IMG/VR virus record: IMGVR_UViG_3300030333_004842
Coordinates: 1 to 30,902 of that record
Length of the DNA stretch: 30,902 nucleotides
Reading direction: 5' to 3' (one strand)
Source of the DNA: a virus
The notes beneath the pieces were generated by a model, which was not told the DNA's origin, did no database searches, and saw only the letters and a list, made by a program, of their open reading frames with translations. Shown piece by piece: positions 19,101-27,567 of this stretch (the stretch's first letter is position 1; every line of letters starts with the position of its first letter). The translations under genes were made by a program, and so were the position numbers.

Positions 19101-22100
19101 TCCAGTTACATTAGTTGTAACTGTTTCAAATCTATGATCTTTTCCTTCAGTTTCTGCAGTAAACCAAACTGCTGTTGAAGTAAATCCAACTGCAGTAGAA
19201 ACACCAACCTTTTGTGTACTAATTCCAATAAAATCCTTATTCCACTTTATACAGAAGAATGTATTAATTCCAGTTATATCAAGTTGTGGAGTTAATGCAT
19301 CTGTAATAGAATACTTCAATGTACTTCCAACAGAAACATAACTTAATTGATCTCCAGTCTTAAATTCATGATCTGGAAGATAAATTGATCTTGCTGGAAT
19401 GGTTTTAGTGATTGTACTTAAACCAATATACCCAACTAAACGTGATTGTGCAGTACTACCAATACCAATAGATCCATCCAAATTGGTTGTTTGGTTTGGT
19501 ATAGATGGTCCTTCAAAATTGAACTTTTTGGAAAGAATTATATCTTTATTTGCTGTATTTGTTATTGGAAATGTAAATTCTTGAGGTAATTTTTTAACAA
19601 CTAATCCAACATTATGTGCTGATCCAGAAGTGCCTTGATGCATTCTACAAACTCTATATCTGTTATTATAATTGTCTTTATTGAGAATTATCATTCTCTC
19701 ATTACCAATCTGAATAACATCATTAACTTGGAATTTTGTGCTCCAAGATGGTTCTTTCAACCTTATGAATGTGGATATACCAGTTGTAGCAGTATTTGCA
19801 ATAGCAACTGAATTAGTTGTAATAGTTGTTGTTACTCCAATAAATTTTGATCCCTCAAGAGAAGAATAAGCAAAAGAAGTAATTCCAGAAATTTGAACTG
19901 CATCACCATCTTTATAAGCATGTGGAAGTGTACTAAAAGCAGTTGCAACATTATTTTTAACAGAAAATGTCAAACTATCAATAGATACTGAACTACTTGC
20001 AATAGAAACTATATTTTTACCAAGAATATCTTTAATTTTTCCATTAACAACATCAGAATCTGCAAACGTAACCGCATCACCAACACCATAATTATCTCCA
20101 GAATTATCAATGAATACTGTTGTCAATCCAGCACTCTTAACACTATCAATAATGATAGATGTTCCTGATTTTTTCGGTTCATTTAAGAATCTATATCTTC
20201 TATACTCATCATTTAAACCCAAATGAGTTACATTTCTCTTATAAGATCCACTATTTAAAAACTTATCAGACTGATCTATAAGGAAATCGTAATTAAAACT
20301 ATCAGTTTTATTAAAATGTTTTATAGTTGTATATGGATATTTTGGACTTGATGATCCAGTATCAGTATCAATTGTACTAAAATATACATATCTTCCCTCT
20401 GGAAAATCATCATTAATTACATATCTTCCATTATATTCATCTAAATCTCCACTACCCTCATCATAATCATAATCATCAATAAAGAAACCACTTGCTCCAT
20501 AAGAAGGTCTCAAATTATTATCACTTAATGCATTTAGAGTATAACTACTTTCAATTCTCTTTACTCCACCAAAATTACCATTTGCATCTGGAACAGGAAG
20601 AGCATTTCCATAAGGTCCATAAATTGGATTTCCATCATACGCCCAACCAATTATTGGTGAATGTTTTCTATCATCAGCAATTGCTTCTTCTTGATTTTCT
20701 CTTATATTATCACCCAAAATTGTTCTAAGATTCTTAGTTGCATAATAAGAAATTAATTTATTTCCCTTAATTTTTAAAGGAGCTGGTATTTGAACAGTTT
20801 CTTTGAAATTTGGATTAGATAATACATTATCATACCTTGGAATTGCGTTAACCTTCCATTCATGAACTTCTGCATCAATAACTCCATCTATTCCAGCAGG
20901 TGTTAACTTTACTGAAGTTGTAAGTTGAGTGTAATTATTACCTGGATTAAGAACATCAACAGAATTTAATTTTCCATCAACTATATTTACTCTAAGTTTT
21001 CCAAATTGCCCCTTATCAGTACTAATAACTTCAAGAATTGGTGGAGAAGTATAATTTTTACCTTCATTGACAACATAAGCACTTGATATCCTACCATCTG
21101 AACCTACTATACAATCAACACTTCCATCTTCACCTTCACCATTTTGTATGGTTAATTCAGGTTTTCTTACATGATTTAATATTGTAGAAACTCCATAACC
21201 AACACCACCATTCTTAATGAATACATTAGAAATTTTTCCTTTTACTACTGGATAAGCAGAAGCATTATAATAATTGGGAACTAAAGCACCTGCTGTAAGT
21301 CCAATACCAGTAGCAGTAGCACCTTCTATGGATACCGTTATATCTGAATAATTAAAAGTATGTGTTCCTACCCCAACATTACTAAAATCAATATAATCTT
21401 TATTTAAATAAGAAGTCTCATTCGTACTCAATCTAAATTTATCTCTATCTACAACAGTCACATAGTAATTGGTGGCATCTACTAATCCACCTATAACAGT
21501 ATTTGTTTTTGTATATTTTACTATTTCTCCACTCTTATAATTGTGATTTTTAGCAAAAATGTAATTATCAGAAGTATTAATTCCAACAAAAGTTGTCATT
21601 ATTCCACTTCTTGTAGTAGGTGGATATGGTTGTGCGTTAACCTCTACTTTATTAGTGGAAAATCCTTCTCCATGAGTTCTCAATACAATTCTATCTAATA
21701 TTTTTCTAGTTCTTGTTGCAGTTAATGTATGTGTTCCTGAACCATCATCTACAAAATCAAGTAAAAACTTTTTATCTATTGCTCTTTGTTTAGTTACAGC
21801 AAGAGAGAGATTACTTTCACTATTTTTAGCAACATAATAAATTCCTCCATTAACCAAAGAACTTGTGGATCCTGCTCCTGGTACTGGTGCTCCAACAGTT
21901 GTATTTGTGCTTCCTATTCCAATTGCATGTCCATCACTACTTACTGTGTAAATAACCTCTTCACCGTCTAAGAATCTATGCTCTTGATTTAAGGCAATTT
22001 TTCCAATTGTTGTCCCAAGACTTACTAAACTATCTCCAAATGAGACCACCTGAGTGAGATCTCCCATTTTTGCTTCAGCTACGACACCTTTACCATTACC

Positions 22101-25016
22101 ACCACTAACTGTTATTGCTGGTACATTTCTATAATCATATCCAGAAGAGGTTAGGACAATATCAGCAACATGTCCATCAGAAAGATGTAAATTTGGTTCA
22201 AATCCAGTTCCTGAAGTGTCAGCAACAGAAACATTTGGTGGATTAATTACATCATATTCCTTACCAGAATTTAAAACATTACACTTATCAATTTGTCCAT
22301 AATAAACAGCATCTTCAGAAATTGGAGAATTTAATTCTACTCCATTTAAAGAAACTCCAATTGAACCAACGATATTATCATTTTCTTCAATTTTTCGTTC
22401 TGGAGTCTTTAATATCCTTTTAAAATGATCTTGATTTTTTAAAGTTTTTCCTTCCCATAAAGAATATGGAGTGATTTTATGACTATCAGAGAACGTACCT
22501 ATACCAATAGGGTATTCTAAACTATCCCATAAAGTATTTGATGAAAATATATTATGCCTACTAATTGATAATCTTATATTATTATCATCAACTTTAGAAA
22601 CATAATAAGTTCCTGTTTCTATACCAGTAACACCACTATTAACAAGTACTCCACTCTGATTAACATAACCCAACTTAATTCCACTTCCACTTTGAGAACT
22701 TATTGGTTCATAATAAACCTTTTCCCCAGTAATAAATCCATGATTTGTTATCTGTATAGCACCTGGTGATTGATAAGATCCAGTAGTAACTCCACTAGTT
22801 GTAAATGTTTTTGATCTATCAGTAGTTTGTATTGATGAAGATGGATATCCAGAAAATGCAACATAAGCATTTTTATCTTTATCTAAGAAGGTATTTTGAA
22901 TATCTCCTAATAATATACCAGTTCCTAAATTTGAATCAACTAAGTTAATGTTCTTCTTTATAACATATTCATAACCAACTAATGGTGCTTCTTTCAATGA
23001 ACTTTGACTACCATTACCTTTATAATTGAATTTTGTTCCACTAATTATACTATCAACCTCCACATTAGTATCTAATGGTTTTCTAGTATATTTTTCAAAA
23101 ACATCAATTTTATCTCCTTTTTTCAAATAATGTAAAACTTTTGCTTCAATAACTCTTGAAGAAGTGTCAATTTCCTGAATATCTGTTTCAGAAACGTTGT
23201 TATAAATCCAACTATTAAATCTTATATCAGATTCTAATGTTTTTTCTCCAAGATGCTTTAGGGTAATTTTATCACCTTTCTTTGAGTATTTTGTATGTTC
23301 AAAATCTTTATCTATACCAACTACTGTTCCAAGAACACGCATTTGGCATGGTTTTGTAGTATCATTATCTTCATATGCATGTACAAAATCATTTCCAATG
23401 ATTAGTTGTCCTTCTCTTGATGTTGTTACACCAACGCAACCAAAGAATTGATTATATGATTTTGATGTATATTCTGCTTTTTGGTATACTCCATCAATAT
23501 CCTGGTACCAGAAAACTCCATTAGCACCAAACCCAATAGTAGAATCAACCGTTACTGTACTTAAATCACTAAACTCTGATCTAATTACCTTAGTTTTGTT
23601 AGATACTTTAAATTTACTCTTAACTGTTTCTTTGGATAAAAATATCTTATAATAAGTCTTATCATCCAAAAATACCTCTTCAACATTCTCAATTGCTCCA
23701 CTTGCGGTTGAATTTGTTAAGAAATCACTACTTTCTCCTTGATATAAGGTAGAAAATTGTAAATTCATGGGATTTCCACTAATTGCATCAACAATTATTT
23801 CATCAGAAGTTAACCAATTAGCATCTGATGCTGAAATTGTATTATCCCAAGGTTTGTTTACAGTTATTTGCTTACCAAAAAGAACTTTAAACAAAATATC
23901 TAAAGATTGGTCGGTTCCTTTTGATATAAAGAAGTCTTTTGCTCTAGTTAAAATATTTTCAATAGACAATCCAGTAGCAAATTTCCTATTTTCCACTCCT
24001 GGAAGGAAATTTGTCTTAAATTTCTTATAAAATTGCCCTAAAAACTCAAAATTAAGATTTAGTACACCTGTTGATAGATCATGTGCTGCTGCATTGGTTT
24101 TACTAAATGTTAATTCCTCTGGATTTCCTTCTGTCTCTATTTTAGAGATTCCACTAAATCCACGAGCACATCCAGTAAATGAATTATCGATAATATCGAA
24201 TAAAATACCAATAGGAAGATTTGCTGGTGGTGGATTAGTCCCTGCACCTGCATATGTTATTGTATGAGTAGGATCCCAGTTTAGGTTTGCAGTACTTATT
24301 GGTACATTACTAACAACTATTGTCCCTGTAGTGGCATCTGCTGCCAATATAAAGGTTCCTTTAGGGAATACTGGTAATTCTGTACCCTCATCATTTTGAT
24401 AGGTCGCTGTAAACGACATTCCTGCTTCAATTTTTGCAAAATTATCAGCAGCAATTTGATTTGGTTCAAGTCCAACAACTACAGTTGTATCAAGAAAAAT
24501 AGTTGTTCTCTTTAAAGTTTCATCAACAATAAATGCATTAGGATATTGAGGATTACTATCAGTTCCAGTACCAACTAAAACTGGATCTCTCTTTTTTTGT
24601 CCAACTGGATGTCTTGCATATATTTTTGTTACAGATTTATTACTATTTTTCCCAGTATATGTGATTATTTCATCATCAATCTTCAATAAACCATAAGTTA
24701 ATGGAAATCCATCATTATGATTTGTATAGATCTTTTGATCATAAGCAAAAACAGGAGCAGTAACAACTATAGGTGATTCTGGAGTACCTGTATCCTCTAA
24801 ATTAATTGTTTGTGCTCTTACAGTTTCAATTTCTGCTAGAGTTGATATATTTTTATATTCTGCAAGATTATCTGCTAGGTTAGTAGACCCATATTCACGT
24901 TCTTCAACAGCATAGTACTGTTTCAAGAAATCCTTAAACAGTGGATTATCTACATGAACGAATTCTGGAATCAAACTGCCCAGAATATTTGAGATTTTTA
25001 CTTTTTTATCTTGCAT
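13122..25016 (-). CDS. 7: Giant baseplate wedge protein in the gp7 position, 3,964 aa
   Basis: It lies between gp6 and gp8, where T4 has gp7 (1,032 residues). Near the N terminus, residues 12-45 (LGSLIPEFVHVDNPLFKDFL then KQYYAVEEREYG) and 357-384 (RAKDFFISKGTDQSLDILFK then VLFGKQITV) resemble a region in the C-terminal third of T4 gp7 (FYSTKGIEASYKFLFKVLY, from memory). The gp7 core thus seems to lead the protein, followed by about 3,500 added residues. These contain many beta repeats: about ten G..Y motifs; six copies of an H...tG..v.Y ... YyV ... G.gtH unit; two F.C..D.Y...H.YPR domains (about 2760-2850 and 3300-3380); and a YHYH-type segment SPIIGWAYDGNPIYGPYG near 1450-1470. The gene starts 3 bases after gp6. 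The gp7 assignment is moderate. Role inferred: wedge scaffold with a large exposed, perhaps glycan-contacting, extension. Confidence 0.85.
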   Translation of the reverse strand: MQDKKVKISNILGSLIPEFVHVDNPLFKDFLKQYYAVEEREYGSTNLADNLAEYKNISTLAEIETVRAQTINLEDTGTPESPIVVTAPVFAYDQKIYTNHNDGFPLTYGLLKIDDEIITYTGKNSNKSVTKIYARHPVGQKKRDPVLVGTGTDSNPQYPNAFIVDETLKRTTIFLDTTVVVGLEPNQIAADNFAKIEAGMSFTATYQNDEGTELPVFPKGTFILAADATTGTIVVSNVPISTANLNWDPTHTITYAGAGTNPPPANLPIGILFDIIDNSFTGCARGFSGISKIETEGNPEELTFSKTNAAAHDLSTGVLNLNFEFLGQFYKKFKTNFLPGVENRKFATGLSIENILTRAKDFFISKGTDQSLDILFKVLFGKQITVNKPWDNTISASDANWLTSDEIIVDAISGNPMNLQFSTLYQGESSDFLTNSTASGAIENVEEVFLDDKTYYKIFLSKETVKSKFKVSNKTKVIRSEFSDLSTVTVDSTIGFGANGVFWYQDIDGVYQKAEYTSKSYNQFFGCVGVTTSREGQLIIGNDFVHAYEDNDTTKPCQMRVLGTVVGIDKDFEHTKYSKKGDKITLKHLGEKTLESDIRFNSWIYNNVSETDIQEIDTSSRVIEAKVLHYLKKGDKIDVFEKYTRKPLDTNVEVDSIISGTKFNYKGNGSQSSLKEAPLVGYEYVIKKNINLVDSNLGTGILLGDIQNTFLDKDKNAYVAFSGYPSSSIQTTDRSKTFTTSGVTTGSYQSPGAIQITNHGFITGEKVYYEPISSQSGSGIKLGYVNQSGVLVNSGVTGIETGTYYVSKVDDNNIRLSISRHNIFSSNTLWDSLEYPIGIGTFSDSHKITPYSLWEGKTLKNQDHFKRILKTPERKIEENDNIVGSIGVSLNGVELNSPISEDAVYYGQIDKCNVLNSGKEYDVINPPNVSVADTSGTGFEPNLHLSDGHVADIVLTSSGYDYRNVPAITVSGGNGKGVVAEAKMGDLTQVVSFGDSLVSLGTTIGKIALNQEHRFLDGEEVIYTVSSDGHAIGIGSTNTTVGAPVPGAGSTSSLVNGGIYYVAKNSESNLSLAVTKQRAIDKKFLLDFVDDGSGTHTLTATRTRKILDRIVLRTHGEGFSTNKVEVNAQPYPPTTRSGIMTTFVGINTSDNYIFAKNHNYKSGEIVKYTKTNTVIGGLVDATNYYVTVVDRDKFRLSTNETSYLNKDYIDFSNVGVGTHTFNYSDITVSIEGATATGIGLTAGALVPNYYNASAYPVVKGKISNVFIKNGGVGYGVSTILNHVRKPELTIQNGEGEDGSVDCIVGSDGRISSAYVVNEGKNYTSPPILEVISTDKGQFGKLRVNIVDGKLNSVDVLNPGNNYTQLTTSVKLTPAGIDGVIDAEVHEWKVNAIPRYDNVLSNPNFKETVQIPAPLKIKGNKLISYYATKNLRTILGDNIRENQEEAIADDRKHSPIIGWAYDGNPIYGPYGNALPVPDANGNFGGVKRIESSYTLNALSDNNLRPSYGASGFFIDDYDYDEGSGDLDEYNGRYVINDDFPEGRYVYFSTIDTDTGSSSPKYPYTTIKHFNKTDSFNYDFLIDQSDKFLNSGSYKRNVTHLGLNDEYRRYRFLNEPKKSGTSIIIDSVKSAGLTTVFIDNSGDNYGVGDAVTFADSDVVNGKIKDILGKNIVSIASSSVSIDSLTFSVKNNVATAFSTLPHAYKDGDAVQISGITSFAYSSLEGSKFIGVTTTITTNSVAIANTATTGISTFIRLKEPSWSTKFQVNDVIQIGNERMIILNKDNYNNRYRVCRMHQGTSGSAHNVGLVVKKLPQEFTFPITNTANKDIILSKKFNFEGPSIPNQTTNLDGSIGIGSTAQSRLVGYIGLSTITKTIPARSIYLPDHEFKTGDQLSYVSVGSTLKYSITDALTPQLDITGINTFFCIKWNKDFIGISTQKVGVSTAVGFTSTAVWFTAETEGKDHRFETVTTNVTGQAQKILGSVLLDVKHDLALQDEINLNVSPQLTDVYDFRFDPEIRKLVVNPLEFASSGVSTGTNSTITIPSHKLVTGDVVYYKAANAIGGLSNKTKYHVIKISDNVIGLAKTKVLLDKIPSENIVFSSTGSGNHELLRINPGIKIYRGNVVSIGVSNPSLDDYDIDFYYDREFNSKIDSTRIIKTGVFGDSATTTKITINTDDSLPSTFYYKVSGKSTNFVNSLDHTDTNVVDYSSIKLLDSKFNGLQRISGIGTTTFDFNMVGFAETTSYNTAGFSSASYTTNSETAKGGIHSIEVNQLKPSNNLVKIVGIGSTGSEALFSEESDEIGQIVGTLVENQGFEYPSDKTLTPSAEVFTVLKLKDVYTLESVGVETGGRNYTSRPNIIAIGNTSITLNAVLDGNTVGSVEIVSNDSGLSKNIKFAPTFNSNGIGVIDASSNFAVNQLKLKAPVTGFSTFPFAVGDKIWVENIRITDSMDGYNSSDYEYSFFTISAINTTGGNESVSYSIAGIGSTGGTFDTNNVFGRVIKESDLVKFTANLKKVNFVEGERVSQINGNASGIVAKDGWDPVSQLLKLKDVNGVFEEGVKVSSSLLDSKSITQKIYNFDFDLTVDSIVNKSTTWDDDKGKLNSNHQKLHNNDYYQRFSYAIQGEVPFDSWKEPVTSLGHISGYKPFGDLEVLNGVGTTVGMGTFSGDVSLEIKVESDAATYERYYYDNVTESTNDPTYSKIIVFDGKVLTDYSESRTNKVLMIDDIANQFTGKNKTFTGIHTFISAGTNSVSVITGGSGGLTPVGGTDYDASTGVLTIVTATPHGLSNGATVSITDNSMIFRCNFDNYGSDHPYPRPSDPASTSNSKFNNGILSVGNTTTNSFTVTVNTPVIGGQNVGLSTFNLYTIDEKGVEPTGVSTERLFVKTIQPSLGVNLTQNEFSIANNEFNTGEPLIYSSNGFTRIGIDTTTISGVSTNFLPEEVYAIVSVNEGIREKTKFKLASSASNANSGIALTITSVGTGNTHTFAVPTELATNRTLITIDNVIQSPLTFKKNIPLQLSTAVGIGSTQVFLHNISRVSAGLIKIENELIKVEAVGVGSTNALNVFRGVMGSVAAAHTVGAAVTVVSGDYKIENGTIHFTDAPYGPTGIGSLTTRSTFSGRSFYRLKYDKNFIFDDLSEEFDSQERDFFITSNGNTISGITTNYGFVLVNNIWQDPHHGEGGSNLNISDYQIAGAGTSITFAGTYANNTFVGGATKDLPQGGIINEFDINPGVGIQSAFTAIGIASVGVGGTIASVSIGNSGSGYLYPPKVSVAITNYHYDHKFVSAAPNSVVSAGSTNYTPSYAHYTSKTGELILTINGHGLGINDTVQISNNTIVFQCSKDGYTTNHSYPRTTDPVAGIQTAITNATTNTITVNVGRGAGIGASFTATIDNGMVTGITVTNPGAGYTTSYQPIITIDPPSPWKNLPLTGGQGSGATLDVVVGTGGSAIQYELSNPGSGYAINDVLSLNPVPYKVGVSTTPLTLTVKNRHQDKFAGWTVGQLLEMDPFDSLFNGFRKQFLITRTVGGVKGYFSIIAKKDSGIVLANNLLVYINDVLQKPVIDYNFDQGTRITFNDAPRRGSKVRMYLYVASRDDYFDVDIDETIKPGDTLMIQPNLPTYGESVSYDPNTGEKQHPIIDPSYPSQEDRIVYELISSDSVETQTYGGPGIATNGLGNIPRPVLWSKQQADTVIDGVPISKSRVYLEPEVTPNTNIIAPVSATDTKIYVRNIYPTFYAYDDIGQNLNHIRLVGFGSTAITITSNTDGNVGPGTITSGNSVGDATGETGVLNYEEIKRVTYTGDHGVIIGINTGKTGVGTHQLIFDLHPAVNIQNEVSRTGLNTGDFFVIENTIIGSGVTALGITTSTIVGTGTTWIDGVYQVADFTTTGVGASTLRVTCHVESLSGIDTTGLPAPISGATGRPDCGTYTWGTINVSRSSNSKSFSYYNSNGLAGIETSAYVSRLLGLA

Positions 25017-25019
25017 TTC

Positions 25020-26936
25020 TTATCTTGTATATTTTGATGTACTTAAGAAACTTGATGGTGGTACATAAGTAACTCCAGATCTGTTAGAACCAGAAGAGAT
25101 AACATCTTCCAAAAGAGATAATGTACTATTCGCTGTAGTATCTAGCACAATATAAAGGTTCTGTTTTGCGACAATATCATTTGACTCAGGAATCACTTGA
25201 ATTTCAATCCTATCTGTAAGTCCAGATGTTGAAATCGATATAGGGAATAGTATTATTTCTCCTTTTTTGTAATCTACTGTACCAGCAGCATTATTGACAT
25301 AAAAAGGAACATCATTAACCATTTTGAAGAATTTTATTACTCCTGTTGTTCCAGTAGCACTATCTGGGAAATCAGTTAAGTAAAGATCACCATCAACTCC
25401 ATCAATCTTGAATGAAGAAGATTTTATATTAAATCCTTCCATATCCATATGGAATCTATTACCATAACATAACTCATAGTTGGCAAATTGGTTATATAAT
25501 GGAACTAAGTTCCTTCTCATCTTAAGATTTGTAATATTTGAAGTGACAGAATCACTAACTTTATCAATAATGTTCAATAATTTACTATATTTCAATCTTC
25601 CACCAAATTGATTAATATCACTGGATTTAGCATATGTAGATATTGCATTAAGAATACTTGATCGTAATCCTTCTTTAGTCTCTGCAAACCCTGGATCATA
25701 AGAAACAGTGCTTTCATACTCAACATAGAGATATTTCAAATCAAGAAATTCTTGTTTAATTCCAGCAACAGTATATTTTTTCAATCCAGACTTAATTGAT
25801 GCCTTTGATACATCTGATATAAATTCACCATTTTGTGGTTTAATTGTAATATAAACCTTTCCATATTCTGGTGGTTCTAGTTCTTCTCCACCATATGCAG
25901 AAACGGATTCGACATTTGAGTATAAAGATGGAATCAAACTCATATAATCATTGGCCGTCACTGCCCTCTGCTGAGACGCATAGACCCTTGGAGCAAGGTA
26001 TTTGATAGAATCTATGGATTCTATATCTGAACCGTTCTCAGACGATTGTACAGTGGTTATAAGAGATGTTCCTGTAGTAATATCCCTTTCCGATCCTGCT
26101 AATGTATATGTCAATCTACCATTGAATGTGAAATTAGCACTGCCATTTCCTTCTTCTCCATTTGTCACAATATAAGTAACACTTATAACACTTCCATTCT
26201 CAGGTTTCTTACCTAGAGTATTATCACCAAATAATAGTTGATATCTCTCATCAAGTATCTCTTGTACTAAGAATAACCTTGAATTTGCATCAACATCGAA
26301 GATATTATCATAACGATTGAATATTTCACTTGTCCCAAGTGGACTTGTTACTGTAACTCTGATAGAAGATGTGTCAATATTGGCATTTGGAAGCACATAT
26401 TTGGCATCTTTCTGTGAATCATCGACTGTAAATGTCTTTGTAAGTAAAGTTCCCTCACTAATTGGGATATTTGTGAATCTTGCTATACCATCTCCACCAA
26501 CATTAACAGCAATATCATCAGGAACTGAAAAAATATAGTCTCCATTCGTAACAGTACCCTTTGCAACTAGTCCTGCCTTTAATTTTACTAATTTTGGTAT
26601 GTTAACTAGTCCAACTTCTGCTATATAATCGTTTAAATCAACTGTAAAACTAATATTTGCCGTTGCAGATGTCTTTGATCGTGGGACATATCCAATATTT
26701 CTTGCTAAAGATACCACATTTTCCCTTAAAGTGGCACTATCAATGAACGATTCATTGACTGCCATGTTGGTATTATAGGCAGTAATGTAAGAATTATATG
26801 CTAAAGTATCGATTAATATAGAAAAGTTAGATCCCTCATAGTCAAAATCAGTAAAATTAGAGTTAGCTCTCAGATAATCCTTAATCTGATCACGTAAATC
26901 TATGAAATCTAAGTTAGTAAACTGATTAAATGACAT
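25020..26936 (-). CDS. 6: Baseplate wedge protein gp6
   Basis: The protein has 638 residues, close to T4 gp6 (660). The N terminus (DFIDLRDQIKDYLRANSNF then DFDYEGSNFSILIDTLAYNS, and SLARNIGYVPRSKTSA at residues 76-91) is the conserved gp6 and J-like opening. A second family signature, RAVTANDYMSLIPSLYSNVE then AYGGEE, lies near residue 330. In T4, gp6 dimers join neighbouring wedges into the ring that holds the baseplate together and moves during sheath contraction. The ATG overlaps the gp25 stop by 1 base (TAATG) and follows AGGA at a good distance. The length and both signatures are intact. Confidence 0.93.
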   Translation of the reverse strand: MSFNQFTNLDFIDLRDQIKDYLRANSNFTDFDYEGSNFSILIDTLAYNSYITAYNTNMAVNESFIDSATLRENVVSLARNIGYVPRSKTSATANISFTVDLNDYIAEVGLVNIPKLVKLKAGLVAKGTVTNGDYIFSVPDDIAVNVGGDGIARFTNIPISEGTLLTKTFTVDDSQKDAKYVLPNANIDTSSIRVTVTSPLGTSEIFNRYDNIFDVDANSRLFLVQEILDERYQLLFGDNTLGKKPENGSVISVTYIVTNGEEGNGSANFTFNGRLTYTLAGSERDITTGTSLITTVQSSENGSDIESIDSIKYLAPRVYASQQRAVTANDYMSLIPSLYSNVESVSAYGGEELEPPEYGKVYITIKPQNGEFISDVSKASIKSGLKKYTVAGIKQEFLDLKYLYVEYESTVSYDPGFAETKEGLRSSILNAISTYAKSSDINQFGGRLKYSKLLNIIDKVSDSVTSNITNLKMRRNLVPLYNQFANYELCYGNRFHMDMEGFNIKSSSFKIDGVDGDLYLTDFPDSATGTTGVIKFFKMVNDVPFYVNNAAGTVDYKKGEIILFPISISTSGLTDRIEIQVIPESNDIVAKQNLYIVLDTTANSTLSLLEDVISSGSNRSGVTYVPPSSFLSTSKYTR

Positions 26937-27340
26937 TATATCCTATTAGGTTGTAGTAAAAATTCTATAGTTTGTACTGGAAGTGGTACTCCTACAATAT
27001 CATAACGAATAGTAATGTATAAACCATTATAATCTGATTCAGTATCGATACTTATATCGGTTACATCTATTCTTGGTTCAAAGTTTGATAGTAATGTTGA
27101 TATCTCTTCTTCTAATGAAGCACCAATATCTGGTCCTACTACCTCAAATAGTGTATCTTCGATTGAAGTTCCCAATAATTCATTAAAAAACCTCTCGTCT
27201 AGTCGTGTACGACATAGATTTATGACTGATTTTTTAATTGCATCCTCATTTTTGAGAGCAATTATGTCATTCGTTACTGGATGTTTAGAAAATGATAGAC
27301 TAATATCCTTAAATGAACGAGATCTCTTGACTCTAGGCAT
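26936..27340 (-). CDS. 25: Baseplate wedge protein gp25 (GPW/gp25 family)
   Basis: The protein has 134 residues (T4 gp25 132). The conserved features are an N-terminal FKDISLSFSKHPVTNDIIAL, a helical CRTRLDERFFNELLGTSIED, and the EPR motif at residues 88-90 (NFEPRIDVTDISI), the family hallmark also seen in P2 gpW and type VI secretion TssE. The C terminus is a beta hairpin ending in QTIEFLLQP. Role: the wedge protein that sits against the sheath base and starts sheath polymerisation with gp6. It overlaps gp6 by 1 base. The T4 gene neighbours gp53 and gp5 are not upstream here; a 54-residue protein is. Confidence 0.93.
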   Translation of the reverse strand: MPRVKRSRSFKDISLSFSKHPVTNDIIALKNEDAIKKSVINLCRTRLDERFFNELLGTSIEDTLFEVVGPDIGASLEEEISTLLSNFEPRIDVTDISIDTESDYNGLYITIRYDIVGVPLPVQTIEFLLQPNRI

Positions 27341-27365
27341 TCAATTTAACACACTTACAGTATAT

Positions 27366-27530
27366 CTATAATGGTTTTTCGTAAATTTCGACTTCTCCCT
27401 CGTAATCAGGGGCATCATCATGGGTAACTTCCTGCAAAATCCTCTTTTTAGGAGGATAATCAGTAACTAATCTGTTAGTTCCGTGTTCTTCAACCATAAA
27501 TTTGCGGTCACGATCTACATGAATCACCAT
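27366..27530 (-). CDS. Small acidic protein, 54 aa, first gene of the baseplate block
   Basis: This short open frame (MVIHVDRDRKFMVEEHGTNR, then LVTDYPPKKRILQEV and an acidic tail ending EIYEKPL) is preceded by GGGGAATAAAA, a good ribosome site, and by a late-type promoter about 26 bases upstream. Its stop is 25 bases from the gp25 start. The protein is highly charged. I do not recognise a family. Context says it is made late with the wedge proteins. Confidence 0.7.
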   Translation of the reverse strand: MVIHVDRDRKFMVEEHGTNRLVTDYPPKKRILQEVTHDDAPDYEGEVEIYEKPL

Positions 27531-27554
27531 TTTTATTCCCCATTATAGTAAAAA

Positions 27555-27563
27555 CTATTTATT
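27555..27563 (-). promoter_or_regulatory. T4-type late promoter for gp25-gp6 block
   Basis: The minus strand reads GCAATAAATAGTT, an AATAAATA element matching the relaxed cyanophage late consensus NATAAATA. It lies directly downstream of a strong terminator (27568-27593) and about 25 bases before the 54-residue gene. That arrangement separates the late structural block from the genes to its right. A TATAAT occurs between it and the start (27541-27546), so a host-type promoter is also conceivable. Confidence 0.6.
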
Positions 27564-27567
27564 GCAT

